DNA of 64,000 nt, from the NCBI GenBank assembly GCA_963813355.1, contig CAWEYS010000017.1:1-64000 (forward strand), written 5' to 3'. Below the pieces are notes generated by a model. It was given only the letters and a program-made list of their open reading frames with translations, was not told where the DNA came from and searched no databases. Each line of letters opens with the position of its first letter. The stretch's first letter is position 1. A program made the position numbers and the translations under genes. This DNA comes from DATAGF01 sp963813355. GTDB lineage: Bacteria; Actinomycetota; Thermoleophilia; Miltoncostaeales; Miltoncostaeaceae. Shown here in pieces: positions 45,717 to 53,974 of this stretch.

Positions 45717-48023
45717 TCAGCAGATGGTGGGGCCGAACGACCGCGAGTTGTTGCCCTCGTCCAGTTCGGCAACCTGGGCCGCCGAGTCCGCGGTCGCGCT
45801 GTAGACGCCGCCATCGCGGCACGCCTGGATCGCTGGCTGCGTGATCGACTGGCCGGCCGCGAGCCCCGGGTAGCTGAAGCTCCCGACGAAATCTGCCGAC
45901 ACCAGGAAGCGGCCCGCCGGCCCGGTCCCGGAGTTCGTCACCGTGAACCCGCTGCGGTCGAAGGCCGTGATCCGCAGGTCGGGGACCCCCGGCCCCGGCG
46001 AGGGCGACGGCGCGATGCTCGCCACCGAGGGGAAGAACGTCTGCAGCTTCCAGGTCAGGCGCGCCCGCTCGCCGTCGCCGAGCCGGCCGCCGAAGGCGCT
46101 GCCGCCTACCGCCTCGCCGGTGCGCAGCGGCGCCCCCGGGGCGTAGGCCAGGGCGAGGTCCTGGCGGCGGTCGAGGGAGTTGATGTCGGTGTGGTCGTGG
46201 TCGCCCCGGATGGGCGCGTCTTGCTCCCAGAGCTGCAGGAACACCGGCGCCTCCCGCCCGGTCGCAGGGAGGGCGGTGAAGCGGGGGGCGCGGAACTCGC
46301 GGCTGTTGTTCTCGAGCCAGCGGTCGATGCGGTCGTTGGAGTAGACGAGGCGGTCGTTGACCCAGATCGACGCCCCGCCGAGCCGCCAGCCGCCCGCGAT
46401 GCCGTCGCGCGACTTCTCGATCTGCAGGAAGCGGATGTTGCCGGTGGTGAGCCCGTCCGCGACGGCGTCGTCGATCGGGAGGCTGTAGGTGTCGTTGTCG
46501 CCGCGCTCGAAGTCGTCGTAGAGGCGCTTGTCGAGGGCGAAGCGCCGCGTGTCGCTGATGCGCAGGTAGACGTCGTCGTCTGTGCCCGCGAAGCGGACGT
46601 CGCCGGTGCGGATCCGCACCCGGATCGAGGTCAGCGGCGTGCCGAAGCTCTGGCCGAACGGGAAGGCCTTGAGGAAGGTGAAGGGGTAGTTGGGGAGGGT
46701 GAAGCGGAAGGAGTCGCGGGAGTTGATCACGCCCGAGATGTAGCGCTGCGAGCCGATCTTCGCGCGGGTGAAGAGGTCGGCGTCGCCGGGGATGTCCAGG
46801 TTGTTGATCTCGGCCATCGAGGTCACCTGGAGGCGCACGAATTGGGTGGCCCCCTGCAGCGCCTGGGTCGGGGGCACGACGAGGCCGGGGCCGGGGGCGT
46901 CCCCCTGCACCCGGACGATGTTCTGCTCGAACAGCCGGCGCATCTGGCTCTTCACCAGCACCGGCTCGAAGTAGTCGATCACCGCCCCGCGCAGGTCGAT
47001 GAGGTTCCCGCCGGGCCCGTTGCGGTCGCCGCAGCTCAGGGTCGAGAAGCTCGGGTTGCAGGCCTCGCCCTGGCCCTGCCAGTGGCCGGACGCGAAGGAG
47101 ATGTTCAGGGCGCCCTTCTGGTCCTTGGCCAGCAGCGCCGGCGCGCTCGCCAGCCGCATCGTCCGCGCCCAGAGCGCCTCGTCGGCCACGTGGGCGCGGA
47201 TCGCCTGCACCCACGCGCGGGTGGCGAAGTAGGACGCCAGGTACGCCTCGGTGTAGAGCGGCCGGCCGGGCCAGTCCTTGGCGTTGAAGCGGGTCAGGCT
47301 CGTGTTGCCGTCGGCGTTCCAGCCGCCGTGGTTGCGCGGGATGCCGATGCTGCCGCCGGTGTAGATGTTCTCGGCCGAGCGCGCCGGCGCCGGCACGTCG
47401 AACCAGGTGGGCGTGCGGCCGAACCCGTCCGCGGTCCAGTCCGGGCCCTGGCCGGAGGCCCCGCTGGACTCGAGCCAGTTCGTGTGCGAGTAGAAGTCCT
47501 GCACCTGGTGCAGGCTGATGCCGATCACGCTCAGCAGCTGCACCGGGTCCTTGGTCTCGCGCACCAGGGCGGCGACGCTGCGCTGCAGGCGCTCCCACTC
47601 GGCCGTCAGCGCGGCGGAGTTCGAGAGCACCTTGTTGGTGGCGTCGAAGTGCGACCGGTCGGACGCGTCGATGACGGCCTTGGGCCACTTGTTGATCGCC
47701 ACCAGGACCCCGTTGGCGCCCGAGCCGGGGCCGAGCCCGAGGCCGATCAGCTCCTTGAAGGCGCCGGCGTGCCCGGAGAAGGGGATCGACTCGGCGTTCT
47801 CGTAGAGGTTGACGAACCAGTTGCTGACCTGGGCCGTCTGGATCGCGTTGTCGTTGAAGCCCTCGGCCGAGAGGGCGTCGCGCGTGATATCGAAGTGGGG
47901 CCCGGTGTCATACGCGCCGGCCGTCGGGGCGGTGGCGAGGGCGACCGCGGCCGCGACCGCCGCCGCCGCGGCCATCACCGCGCGCAGCGGCGCCCGGCGA
48001 CCTCTTTGAGCGCGACCCACCAC
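45717..48023 (-). CDS. secreted HET-C-like protein with C-terminal CARDB domain
   Basis: GTG at 48023 follows GGGGAGGG by five bases. 768 residues. Signal peptide MAAAAAVAAAVALATAPTAG; then YDTGPHFDITRDALSAEGFN and ISLHQVQDFYSHTNWLE, the HET-C / zinc-dependent phospholipase C-like fold with several His and Asp candidates for zinc. The middle (RVRIRTGDVRFAGTDDDVYL, FERGDNDTYSLPIDDAV) looks like PLAT-type beta-sandwich domains, and the end (ITAFDRSGFTVTNSGTGPAG, VAELDEGNNSRS) is CARDB. It may be an exported lipase or toxin-like protein. Unusually rich in Asn, Phe and Tyr for this genome. Confidence 0.75.
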   Translation of the reverse strand: MVGRAQRGRRAPLRAVMAAAAAVAAAVALATAPTAGAYDTGPHFDITRDALSAEGFNDNAIQTAQVSNWFVNLYENAESIPFSGHAGAFKELIGLGLGPGSGANGVLVAINKWPKAVIDASDRSHFDATNKVLSNSAALTAEWERLQRSVAALVRETKDPVQLLSVIGISLHQVQDFYSHTNWLESSGASGQGPDWTADGFGRTPTWFDVPAPARSAENIYTGGSIGIPRNHGGWNADGNTSLTRFNAKDWPGRPLYTEAYLASYFATRAWVQAIRAHVADEALWARTMRLASAPALLAKDQKGALNISFASGHWQGQGEACNPSFSTLSCGDRNGPGGNLIDLRGAVIDYFEPVLVKSQMRRLFEQNIVRVQGDAPGPGLVVPPTQALQGATQFVRLQVTSMAEINNLDIPGDADLFTRAKIGSQRYISGVINSRDSFRFTLPNYPFTFLKAFPFGQSFGTPLTSIRVRIRTGDVRFAGTDDDVYLRISDTRRFALDKRLYDDFERGDNDTYSLPIDDAVADGLTTGNIRFLQIEKSRDGIAGGWRLGGASIWVNDRLVYSNDRIDRWLENNSREFRAPRFTALPATGREAPVFLQLWEQDAPIRGDHDHTDINSLDRRQDLALAYAPGAPLRTGEAVGGSAFGGRLGDGERARLTWKLQTFFPSVASIAPSPSPGPGVPDLRITAFDRSGFTVTNSGTGPAGRFLVSADFVGSFSYPGLAAGQSITQPAIQACRDGGVYSATADSAAQVAELDEGNNSRSFGPTIC

Positions 48024-48247
48024 GACGACCCTCCCCTGACGGTTGGTCGCGATCCTATGGCCGCCCGGGCCCGGCCGTCGACCAGCCGGCCGTCGCGCCG
48101 GACAGCACACGGGCGATCTCGCACAGGAGCGCCCCTCGGCGCCGCGACGGGGCGGGCGGGAGATGATCACGGCGTCGATGCGTCGCGGTAGGCGGGGGGT
48201 AAACGCGGGGTGGGTGGCCGGGGTAGGGTCGTGCGCGGAGGAACCCG

Positions 48248-49120
48248 GTGCCCCTTCGCGTCATCTCCCGCGCGGCGCTGCCGCTCCTCGAGCTGTCCGG
48301 GCTCGCGGTGCGCCGGCGCCCGGGCGGGCGGGAGCTGCTGTGCGTCGGCGACCGGGAGCACGCGCTCTTGGCCGTGCCGCTGGGCGCGGACGGGGTCCTC
48401 GGCCGCGAGCGTCGGCACGACCTGGGGTGGCTCCCCGGGCCCTCCGGCGCGTCGGGCTTCGAGAGCGTGGCCTGCGACGGCGCCGGCCGGGTCCTCCTGC
48501 TGCAGGAGGGTCCCTCGCTGGTCCGCGTCCTCTCCGTCGGCCTGTCGCGCCTCGAGGCGACGGTCGAGCTGACCGTTGAGCACGACCAGCCGGTCTTCGG
48601 CCGCACGTGGGCCGACCACGACAACGCCCGCGGCGAGTCGCTCCTGCCGATGGCGCACGGTCACCTGCTGGTCGCCAAGCAGAAGGAGCCGGTGTGCCTG
48701 GTCGAGTTCGGGCCGCCGGGGGACGCAGCCCTCGGGGTGGGCCCGGGGACGCTGCTCGCGCCGGGTGATCGGCTCGTCCTGCCGGTGCGGCGCGGCGGGA
48801 CGACCCGCTACGGCGTGCTGGGCTGGTGGGCCCTGTCGGGGCGGGACGCCGACCGCGTCGAGAGCGCCAACGACCTGGCGCTCGACGGCGAGGGGCGCCT
48901 CCTCCTGATCAGCTCGCACTCACGCCGCATCGCCCGGCTCGCGACCCCGCTCGATCCGGCCTCGCACGACGCGGGGGTGGACGACGCCTGGAAGCTGCCC
49001 GACCTGCCCGGCCGCAAGCCCCGGCCCGAGGCGCTCTGCGTGGAGCACGACGCGGTGCTCGTGGGCCTCGACTCCCGCGACCCGGGGGACAACCTGGTGG
49101 CGCTGGAGCCCCTCGCCTAG
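48248..49120 (+). CDS. beta-propeller-like protein of unknown function
   Basis: GTG at 48248 follows GGAGG; TAGGGT about 18 bases upstream is a likely -10. 290 residues with repeated strand patterns (LLCVGDREHALLAVPLGADG, GFESVACDGAGRVLLLQEGP, ANDLALDGEGRLLLISSHS, PEALCVEHDAVLVGLDSR) like SMP-30/NHL propellers. No signal peptide, so cytoplasmic. Its TAG stop shares the CTAG tetramer with the convergent modC stop. Reaction unknown. Confidence 0.6.
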   Translation: MPLRVISRAALPLLELSGLAVRRRPGGRELLCVGDREHALLAVPLGADGVLGRERRHDLGWLPGPSGASGFESVACDGAGRVLLLQEGPSLVRVLSVGLSRLEATVELTVEHDQPVFGRTWADHDNARGESLLPMAHGHLLVAKQKEPVCLVEFGPPGDAALGVGPGTLLAPGDRLVLPVRRGGTTRYGVLGWWALSGRDADRVESANDLALDGEGRLLLISSHSRRIARLATPLDPASHDAGVDDAWKLPDLPGRKPRPEALCVEHDAVLVGLDSRDPGDNLVALEPLA

Positions 49121-50172
49121 GTCGCGCGGGGCGCGGTGCCGTTCAGGGGCACCAGGCGCGTGGCGCCGGGCGCGAACGTCGCGCTCGCCACCCGGCCGGC
49201 CGTGAGGTCGAGCCCGCCGGCGCCCTCGGCGGGCACCTCCGCCACGAGCGGCCCGATGCGCACGCGCAGGCTGCTGCCCGCCGGCGCGACGGAGGCGATC
49301 GGGGCGCGGATGCGGTTGAGGGACGGGTCGGCGGCCCCGCCGGCGTCGATCGCGACGTCCCACGGGTGGACGACGGCCCCGACCGCGCCCTCGGGCCCGG
49401 CGACGGCGCGGATGACGCCCCCGTGCTCCAGGACCACCTCGGCCAGGCCGCCTCCCATCGTCCGGGCGACCCCGGGCATGAGGTTGCTGCCGACGAAGCT
49501 GGCGACGAAGGCGTCCGCCGGCGCGTCGAGCAGGCCGGCGGGGGTGTCGGTCTGGTGGATCCGCCCGTCCACGATCACCCCGACCCGGTGGGCCAGCGCC
49601 GTGGCGTCCTCGAAGTCGTGGGTCACCAGCAGGGCGGGGAGGCGCAGCTCCCTGAGGAGATCGAACAGCTCGGCGCGCACCTGCGTGCGCGTGTGGGCGT
49701 CGAGGGCGGAGAGCGGCTCGTCGAAGAGCAGCACGGCCGGGTCGCTCGCCATGGCCCGGGCCAGGCCCACGCGCTGGCGCTCGCCGCCCGACAGGCGCCG
49801 CGGCCGCGCGCCGGCCAGGTGGGCGATGCCGAACCGCTGCAGCAGCTCGTCGGCCCGCGCGCGACCGGCGAAGGCCACGTTCTGGCGCACGGTCATGTGC
49901 GGGAACAGCGCGTACTCCTGGAACACGTACCCCACCCGGCGCGACTCCGGGGGCAGGTGGACGCGCCGCTCGGAGTCGAAGAGCGCCTCGTCGCCGAGCG
50001 TGATCCGGCCGGAGCGGGGCCGCACCGCGCCGGCGATCGCCCGCAGCACCGTCGTCTTGCCCGCGCCGGACGGGCCGACGAGGGCGACGGTCTCGCCCTC
50101 GCCGACGTCGAGCGCTACGTCGAGCGCGAAGTGGCGAAGCGGAACGGTGATGTCGAGTCGGAGGTCCGCCAC
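49117..50172 (-). CDS. modC: molybdate ABC transporter ATP-binding protein
   Basis: GTG at 50172, inside the end of modB (58 bp overlap). 351 residues. Walker A VALVGPSGAGKTTVLRAIAG, Q-loop YVFQEYALFPHMT, signature RRLSGGERQRVGLARAMASD, Walker B AVLLFDEPLSALD, H-loop LLVTHDFEDA. The C-terminal region (IASVAPAGSSLRVRIGPLVA) is the TOBE/molybdate-binding domain. It powers molybdate uptake. The stop overlaps that of the convergent gene. Confidence 0.93.
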   Translation of the reverse strand: MADLRLDITVPLRHFALDVALDVGEGETVALVGPSGAGKTTVLRAIAGAVRPRSGRITLGDEALFDSERRVHLPPESRRVGYVFQEYALFPHMTVRQNVAFAGRARADELLQRFGIAHLAGARPRRLSGGERQRVGLARAMASDPAVLLFDEPLSALDAHTRTQVRAELFDLLRELRLPALLVTHDFEDATALAHRVGVIVDGRIHQTDTPAGLLDAPADAFVASFVGSNLMPGVARTMGGGLAEVVLEHGGVIRAVAGPEGAVGAVVHPWDVAIDAGGAADPSLNRIRAPIASVAPAGSSLRVRIGPLVAEVPAEGAGGLDLTAGRVASATFAPGATRLVPLNGTAPRAT

Positions 50173-50987
50173 AGGAGGATCAGCTTGAGCGAGAGGAGGA
50201 CGACCACGCTGATGACGACCAGCAGCGCGCCGATGGCCAGGGCCACGTTGAAGTCGACCGAAAGCTCGTCGTAGATCGCGAGTGTGACGGTCTGGGTGAC
50301 GCCCTGCAGGCTGCCGGCGAACATGATCGTCGCGCCGAACTCCCCGATGCCCCGGGCCAGCGAGAGCGCCGCGCCTGCGCTGAGGCCGCTCGCGCTGAGC
50401 GGCAGGGCGATGCGCCAGAACGCCCGCCCCGGCCCGGCGCCCAGCGTGCGTGCCGCCAGGATGAGGTCATCGTCGAGGGCCTCGAACGAGGCGATCGCCT
50501 GGCGCAGGTAGAAGGGCCCCGCGACGAAGATGATCGCGAGCACGACCGCCGTCTTGGTGAAGCCGATCGTGATGCCGAGCGCGGTGAACGTCTCGCCGAG
50601 CAGGCCGAAGCGGCCGAAGGCCGCCAGCAGGCCGATCCCCGCGACGGCCGGCGGCAGCACCAGCGGCAGCTCGACCAGCGTGACCACCAGGCTGCGCCCA
50701 GGGAACCGCCGGGTGGCGATGAAGTACGCGGCCGGCGTCCCGACGAGCAGCGTCACCCCGAACGCGACCGCGTTCGTCTGGGCCGTGACGATCAGCGCGT
50801 CGATCACGACCTGGTTGTCGAGCTGGTCGATCAGCTCGCTGAGCGGGATCCTCAGGAACAGCGCGAGGATGGGGATGACCAGGAAGGCCAGCGCGACGAG
50901 CGCCGCCAGCCCCATGACCAGCGTGAAGGGGCGGACCCCGCCCCAGCGCAGGCTGGGCAGCCCGCGCCGGGGAAGGGTGGCGCTCAC
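50115..50987 (-). CDS. modB: molybdate ABC transporter permease
   Basis: GTG at 50987 overlaps the modA stop (GTGA). 290 residues with about six membrane helices and the permease EAA-type loop ARTLGAGPGRAFWRIALPLS; VELPLVLPPAVAGIGLLAAF and ARGIGEFGATIMFAGSLQG are typical ModB segments. It forms the channel of the molybdate importer. Confidence 0.93.
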   Translation of the reverse strand: MSATLPRRGLPSLRWGGVRPFTLVMGLAALVALAFLVIPILALFLRIPLSELIDQLDNQVVIDALIVTAQTNAVAFGVTLLVGTPAAYFIATRRFPGRSLVVTLVELPLVLPPAVAGIGLLAAFGRFGLLGETFTALGITIGFTKTAVVLAIIFVAGPFYLRQAIASFEALDDDLILAARTLGAGPGRAFWRIALPLSASGLSAGAALSLARGIGEFGATIMFAGSLQGVTQTVTLAIYDELSVDFNVALAIGALLVVISVVVLLSLKLILLWRTSDSTSPFRFATSRST

Positions 50988-51754
50988 CGGGAACCGCCCC
51001 CGGCCTTCGGCTTCGGCGGCTTCGGGAAGCGGAACCCGTACTCGGCCATCAGCTTTCGGCCGCGCGGGCCGGTCGCCTTGGCGACGAACGCGCGCGCCGC
51101 GGCCAGGTCGGAGCTCGACTTCACCACGGCGATCTCGTAGCGCACCTTCGGCTGCGCGAAGACCGGGATCGCGATCCTGGTGACCTCCGACCCCGCCGCC
51201 CGGGCGTCGGTGACGTAGACGACGCCGGCGTCGGCCTGCCCCAGGACGACCTTGCCGAGCACGTCCCTGACGTCGGTCTCCTGGCTCACGACGTTCCTCA
51301 GCGCGCTGCTGATGCCGAGGTTGCGGAGCACCGTGCGCGTGTAGGACCCCACCGGGACCCGCGAGTTGGCCACCACCAGCTTGACCCCGCTGCGCGTGAG
51401 GTCGTAGACCGACTTGATGCCGGCCGGGTTCGACTCCGGCACGATCACCGTCAGCCGGTTGAACGCGAGGAACCTGGGCTTCTCGACCAGGCCGTCGCGG
51501 TACAGCTCCTGGGTGAAGTTCGGCGCGGCCGAGGCGAAGACGTCGGCGGGCGCGCCCTGGCGGATCTGGAGCGTCAGCGTGTTCGAGCCGGCGAAGCTGT
51601 AGCGGGCGCTCGGGTCGATCTTCGGGAACACGTCGGTCAGCGATGCCGCCGCGTACACGGTCGGCGGGTTCGACGCGCGCGCCGTGCCGGCGAGCCCGAC
51701 CAGGAGCGCGAGGGCGGTGAGCGCGACGGCCACCGGAGAGCGCCGGATGGTCAT
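50984..51754 (-). CDS. modA: molybdate-binding periplasmic/extracellular protein
   Basis: ATG at 51754, 256 residues. Signal peptide SPVAVALTALALLVGLAGTA; mature start VYAAASLTDVFPKID with the oxyanion-binding Ser, then SFAGSNTLTLQIRQGAPADV, FASAAPNFTQELYRDGL and QADAGVVYVTDARAAG. This is the ModA fold. No lipobox cysteine is seen near the cleavage site, so anchoring is unclear. Followed by modB and modC. Confidence 0.92.
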   Translation of the reverse strand: MTIRRSPVAVALTALALLVGLAGTARASNPPTVYAAASLTDVFPKIDPSARYSFAGSNTLTLQIRQGAPADVFASAAPNFTQELYRDGLVEKPRFLAFNRLTVIVPESNPAGIKSVYDLTRSGVKLVVANSRVPVGSYTRTVLRNLGISSALRNVVSQETDVRDVLGKVVLGQADAGVVYVTDARAAGSEVTRIAIPVFAQPKVRYEIAVVKSSSDLAAARAFVAKATGPRGRKLMAEYGFRFPKPPKPKAGGGSR

Positions 51755-51777
51755 GGGGAGACCCCTTCGACGGTGAG

Positions 51778-52374
51778 TCATGGCAGGTAGACGGCGAGGC
51801 CCTCGGCGGCGGTCGGAAGGCCGTGCACCGAGGGGAACGGGTCGCCGATCGGCGGGCCGGCGAGCCCGGCGAGGAACGCGAGCTGGTCGGCCTCGCTCGC
51901 CGCCACCTGGGCGAAGAGCCGCCGGACGGCCTGGTCGGCGATGGTCGTGACCGCGCCGAGGTACGCGTGGAGGAGCAGGCCCTCGACGCGCCGCCCGAGG
52001 CTGACGGCGCCCGGTCGCGTCTCGAAGGCGCCGGCCGGGAACTCGACCTCGAGGTCGGCGTCCTCGATGGAGGCCTCCCCCTGGTCGGTGAGGGCCGTGC
52101 GGAACGCCTTCTTGTGGGCCACCTGAGCGGCGTTCGCCCGCTCCAGCGCCCTCAGGTCCCGGCCGGTGAAGAACCCGGTGCGGCGCGCCTGGCGGTAGTA
52201 GGCGGCCGAGGCGTACTCCGCCGTCACGGCGAAGCGCAGCCAGGCCAGGTCCTGCTCCGAGGCGGCCGCGGCCGCCGGCATGACCGCCCACCCGGCGACG
52301 GCGCCCGCCGCCACCGCGGCCCCTCCTGCGCCGGCCGCCCGCGTGATGAACGCCGACCGGGTGAGCTGGTTCAT
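51778..52374 (-). CDS. Tat-exported ferritin-like protein
   Basis: ATG at 52374 follows AAGGAGG and overlaps the regulator stop (ATGA). 198 residues. N-terminus TRSAFITRAAGAGGAAVAAG with a Tat-like region, then ferritin-like helices (AWLRFAVTAEYASAAYYRQA, ALERANAAQVAHKKAFRTAL, EGLLLHAYLGAVTTIADQAV, QVAASEADQLAFLAGL) with Glu/His residues that could bind metal. Its location between the molybdate regulator and modA is unexpected. Function unknown. Confidence 0.65.
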   Translation of the reverse strand: MNQLTRSAFITRAAGAGGAAVAAGAVAGWAVMPAAAAASEQDLAWLRFAVTAEYASAAYYRQARRTGFFTGRDLRALERANAAQVAHKKAFRTALTDQGEASIEDADLEVEFPAGAFETRPGAVSLGRRVEGLLLHAYLGAVTTIADQAVRRLFAQVAASEADQLAFLAGLAGPPIGDPFPSVHGLPTAAEGLAVYLP

Positions 52375-53390
52375 GCCGCCTCCTTGAGTGAGCCGCAGCC
52401 CTCGAGGTCGTAGCCGCCGATGAGCCGGACGCGCTCGCGGAACGCGGCCGACCCGAGCAGGTTGAGCAGGGCCTGGGCGCCGGGGTGGTCGAGCCACCGC
52501 TCGTCGACCCAGAGCTCGACGCGGTGCCCCTCCAGCGGCAGGAACGCGAGTCCGTGCTGACGGGCCGCGGGCTCGAAGGTGACGGCCGCCCAGCCCGCGA
52601 TCGCCGCGTGCCGGGCGGCGTCAACGTGGCCGCGCGCCCGGGCCGCCGCCGGCGGCACGGCCCCGCCCGCCGCCCGCACGAGCGCCTGCTGGCTCGCCGC
52701 CGAGTCCTCGCGCTGCACCAGCGGCACGCGGCCGGCGATCACGGCCTCCAGCGTCCGGCCCCGCCGGCTCGACCCGAGCCCGATGCCCACCTGCCACCGC
52801 GCGAGATGGATCCGCCGCACGGGCCGGGGCGCCTCCGGCAGGCCGTCGTCCGGCCCGTGGACGAGGGCGGCGTGCGCCCGCCCGTCGGCCAGCGCCGCGA
52901 CCGCGGAACCCGTCGTGCCCGCGACCGCGACGACGGCCCGGCCGCCGCCCCGGCTCAGAAGCTGGTCGCAGAGGCCGAGGGCCGGGTCGCAGCCGACGAC
53001 GATCAGGCCCGAGGGCTGCGAGCCCGGGAACAGGCGGACCTCGCCGCCCTCGACGACGCCGTCCGGCATCGCCCATGAGGCGTCGCCGGCGGCAAGGGTG
53101 GCGAGCGGGGAGGCGCGCAGACGCGAGCCGACCCGGGAGGCGACGACGGCCTCGCCCTCTCGCAAGGGCTCACCGAGCACCGATCGCGCGGGCGCGGGCG
53201 CCTCGCCGAACAGCGCCTCGACCGGCTCGCCGAGCACGCGCGCGATCCGCAGCGCGGCGTCGACGGCCGGGGCGTGGCGCCCGGCCTCGGCGCTCGTCAC
53301 GAGCTGCCGGCTGACCCCCGCGCGGTCGGCCAGCTCGGCCTGAGTGAGGGAGGCCCGCTCGCGGGCTCGGCGCAACGGCGTGCCGGACAC
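52371..53390 (-). CDS. XRE-family regulator with periplasmic-binding-like molybdate domain
   Basis: GTG at 53390, six bases after TAGGAT (leaderless). 339 residues. N-terminal XRE helix-turn-helix (RARERASLTQAELADRAGVS, RQLVTSAEAGRHAPAVDAAL), then a PBP-like domain (LIVVGCDPALGLCDQLLSRG, QVGIGLGSSRRGRTLEAVIA) as in the molybdate-sensing HTH-PBP regulators. It heads the mod operon and probably represses it when molybdate is bound. An inverted repeat covers its own -10 box. Confidence 0.87.
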   Translation of the reverse strand: MSGTPLRRARERASLTQAELADRAGVSRQLVTSAEAGRHAPAVDAALRIARVLGEPVEALFGEAPAPARSVLGEPLREGEAVVASRVGSRLRASPLATLAAGDASWAMPDGVVEGGEVRLFPGSQPSGLIVVGCDPALGLCDQLLSRGGGRAVVAVAGTTGSAVAALADGRAHAALVHGPDDGLPEAPRPVRRIHLARWQVGIGLGSSRRGRTLEAVIAGRVPLVQREDSAASQQALVRAAGGAVPPAAARARGHVDAARHAAIAGWAAVTFEPAARQHGLAFLPLEGHRVELWVDERWLDHPGAQALLNLLGSAAFRERVRLIGGYDLEGCGSLKEAA

Positions 53391-53392
53391 GA

Positions 53393-53407
53393 CAGGATCC
53401 TATCCTG
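53393..53407. promoter_or_regulatory. operator over the -10 box of the mod operon
   Basis: CAGGAT (53393-53398) and ATCCTG (53402-53407) form an inverted repeat with a three-base centre. On the minus strand it contains TAGGAT, the -10 box, followed by six bases and the GTG start. A protein bound here would block RNA polymerase. Confidence 0.55.
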
Positions 53408-53408
53408 A

Positions 53409-53430
53409 CGCTTGTATCCGAGCACAAGCG
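53409..53430. promoter_or_regulatory. second inverted repeat upstream of the mod operon
   Basis: CGCTTGT (53409-53415) and ACAAGCG (53424-53430) form a 7-bp inverted repeat with an 8-bp centre, directly upstream of the -10 box. It may be a second regulator site. Confidence 0.45.
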
Positions 53431-53436
53431 AGTCCG

Positions 53437-53880
53437 TCATGGACGCGCCGGCAGGACCTCCTCCTCGCGCCGGTAGGACCCCGCCTCGACCGGCTCGCCG
53501 CAGTCCGGGCAGACGAGGAACGCGGCGCCCTCCCCGCCGCAGGCGTGGGCGAAGCGGGGCGGCGCCGGGCGGCGGCTCACGTGGCGGTCGCCCCACTGGC
53601 GCAGCGCCGTGATCACCGGGTGCAGCTCCCGTCCCGCCGCGGTGAGGTGGTACTCGTCGCGCGGCGGCCGCTCCTGGTACCGCCGCCGCTCGAGGACCCC
53701 CGTCTCGACGAGCTTTCGCAGGCGCGCGGCGAGGATGTCGCGCGGGGCGCCCGTCCGGCGCTGGATCGCGTCGAAGCGGTGGTTGCCGAGGAACGCCTCG
53801 CGGATGACCAGGAGCGACCAGCGGTCGCCCACCACCTCGAGGGTCCGGGCCACCGAGCAGACGCGCGGGCCGTCGTCCAT
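53437..53880 (-). CDS. HxlR-family transcriptional regulator
   Basis: ATG at 53880, six bases after TAGCGT (leaderless). 147 residues with the HxlR winged helix (CSVARTLEVVGDRWSLLVIR, NHRFDAIQRRTGAPRDILAA, LRKLVETGVLERRRYQERPP, EYHLTAAGRELHPVI). The extension HACGGEGAAFLVCPDCGE looks like a small zinc ribbon. It is divergent from the MFS exporter (95 bp), which it probably controls; GTTG-N7-CAAC at 53904-53918 is a possible site. Confidence 0.87.
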   Translation of the reverse strand: MDDGPRVCSVARTLEVVGDRWSLLVIREAFLGNHRFDAIQRRTGAPRDILAARLRKLVETGVLERRRYQERPPRDEYHLTAAGRELHPVITALRQWGDRHVSRRPAPPRFAHACGGEGAAFLVCPDCGEPVEAGSYRREEEVLPARP

Positions 53881-53974
53881 GGCCCCACGCTACCACCGAG
53901 AGGGTTGTGATTTCCAACTGACTGCCGTAGCGTGCCGGCCGACAGGGTTGGAAAAGCAAACGGAGGTGGCCGCG

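Noticed and set aside
53609..53974. N-terminal extension of the MFS exporter into the HxlR gene
   Set aside because: The frame upstream of 53948 is antisense to HxlR and lacks membrane segments.
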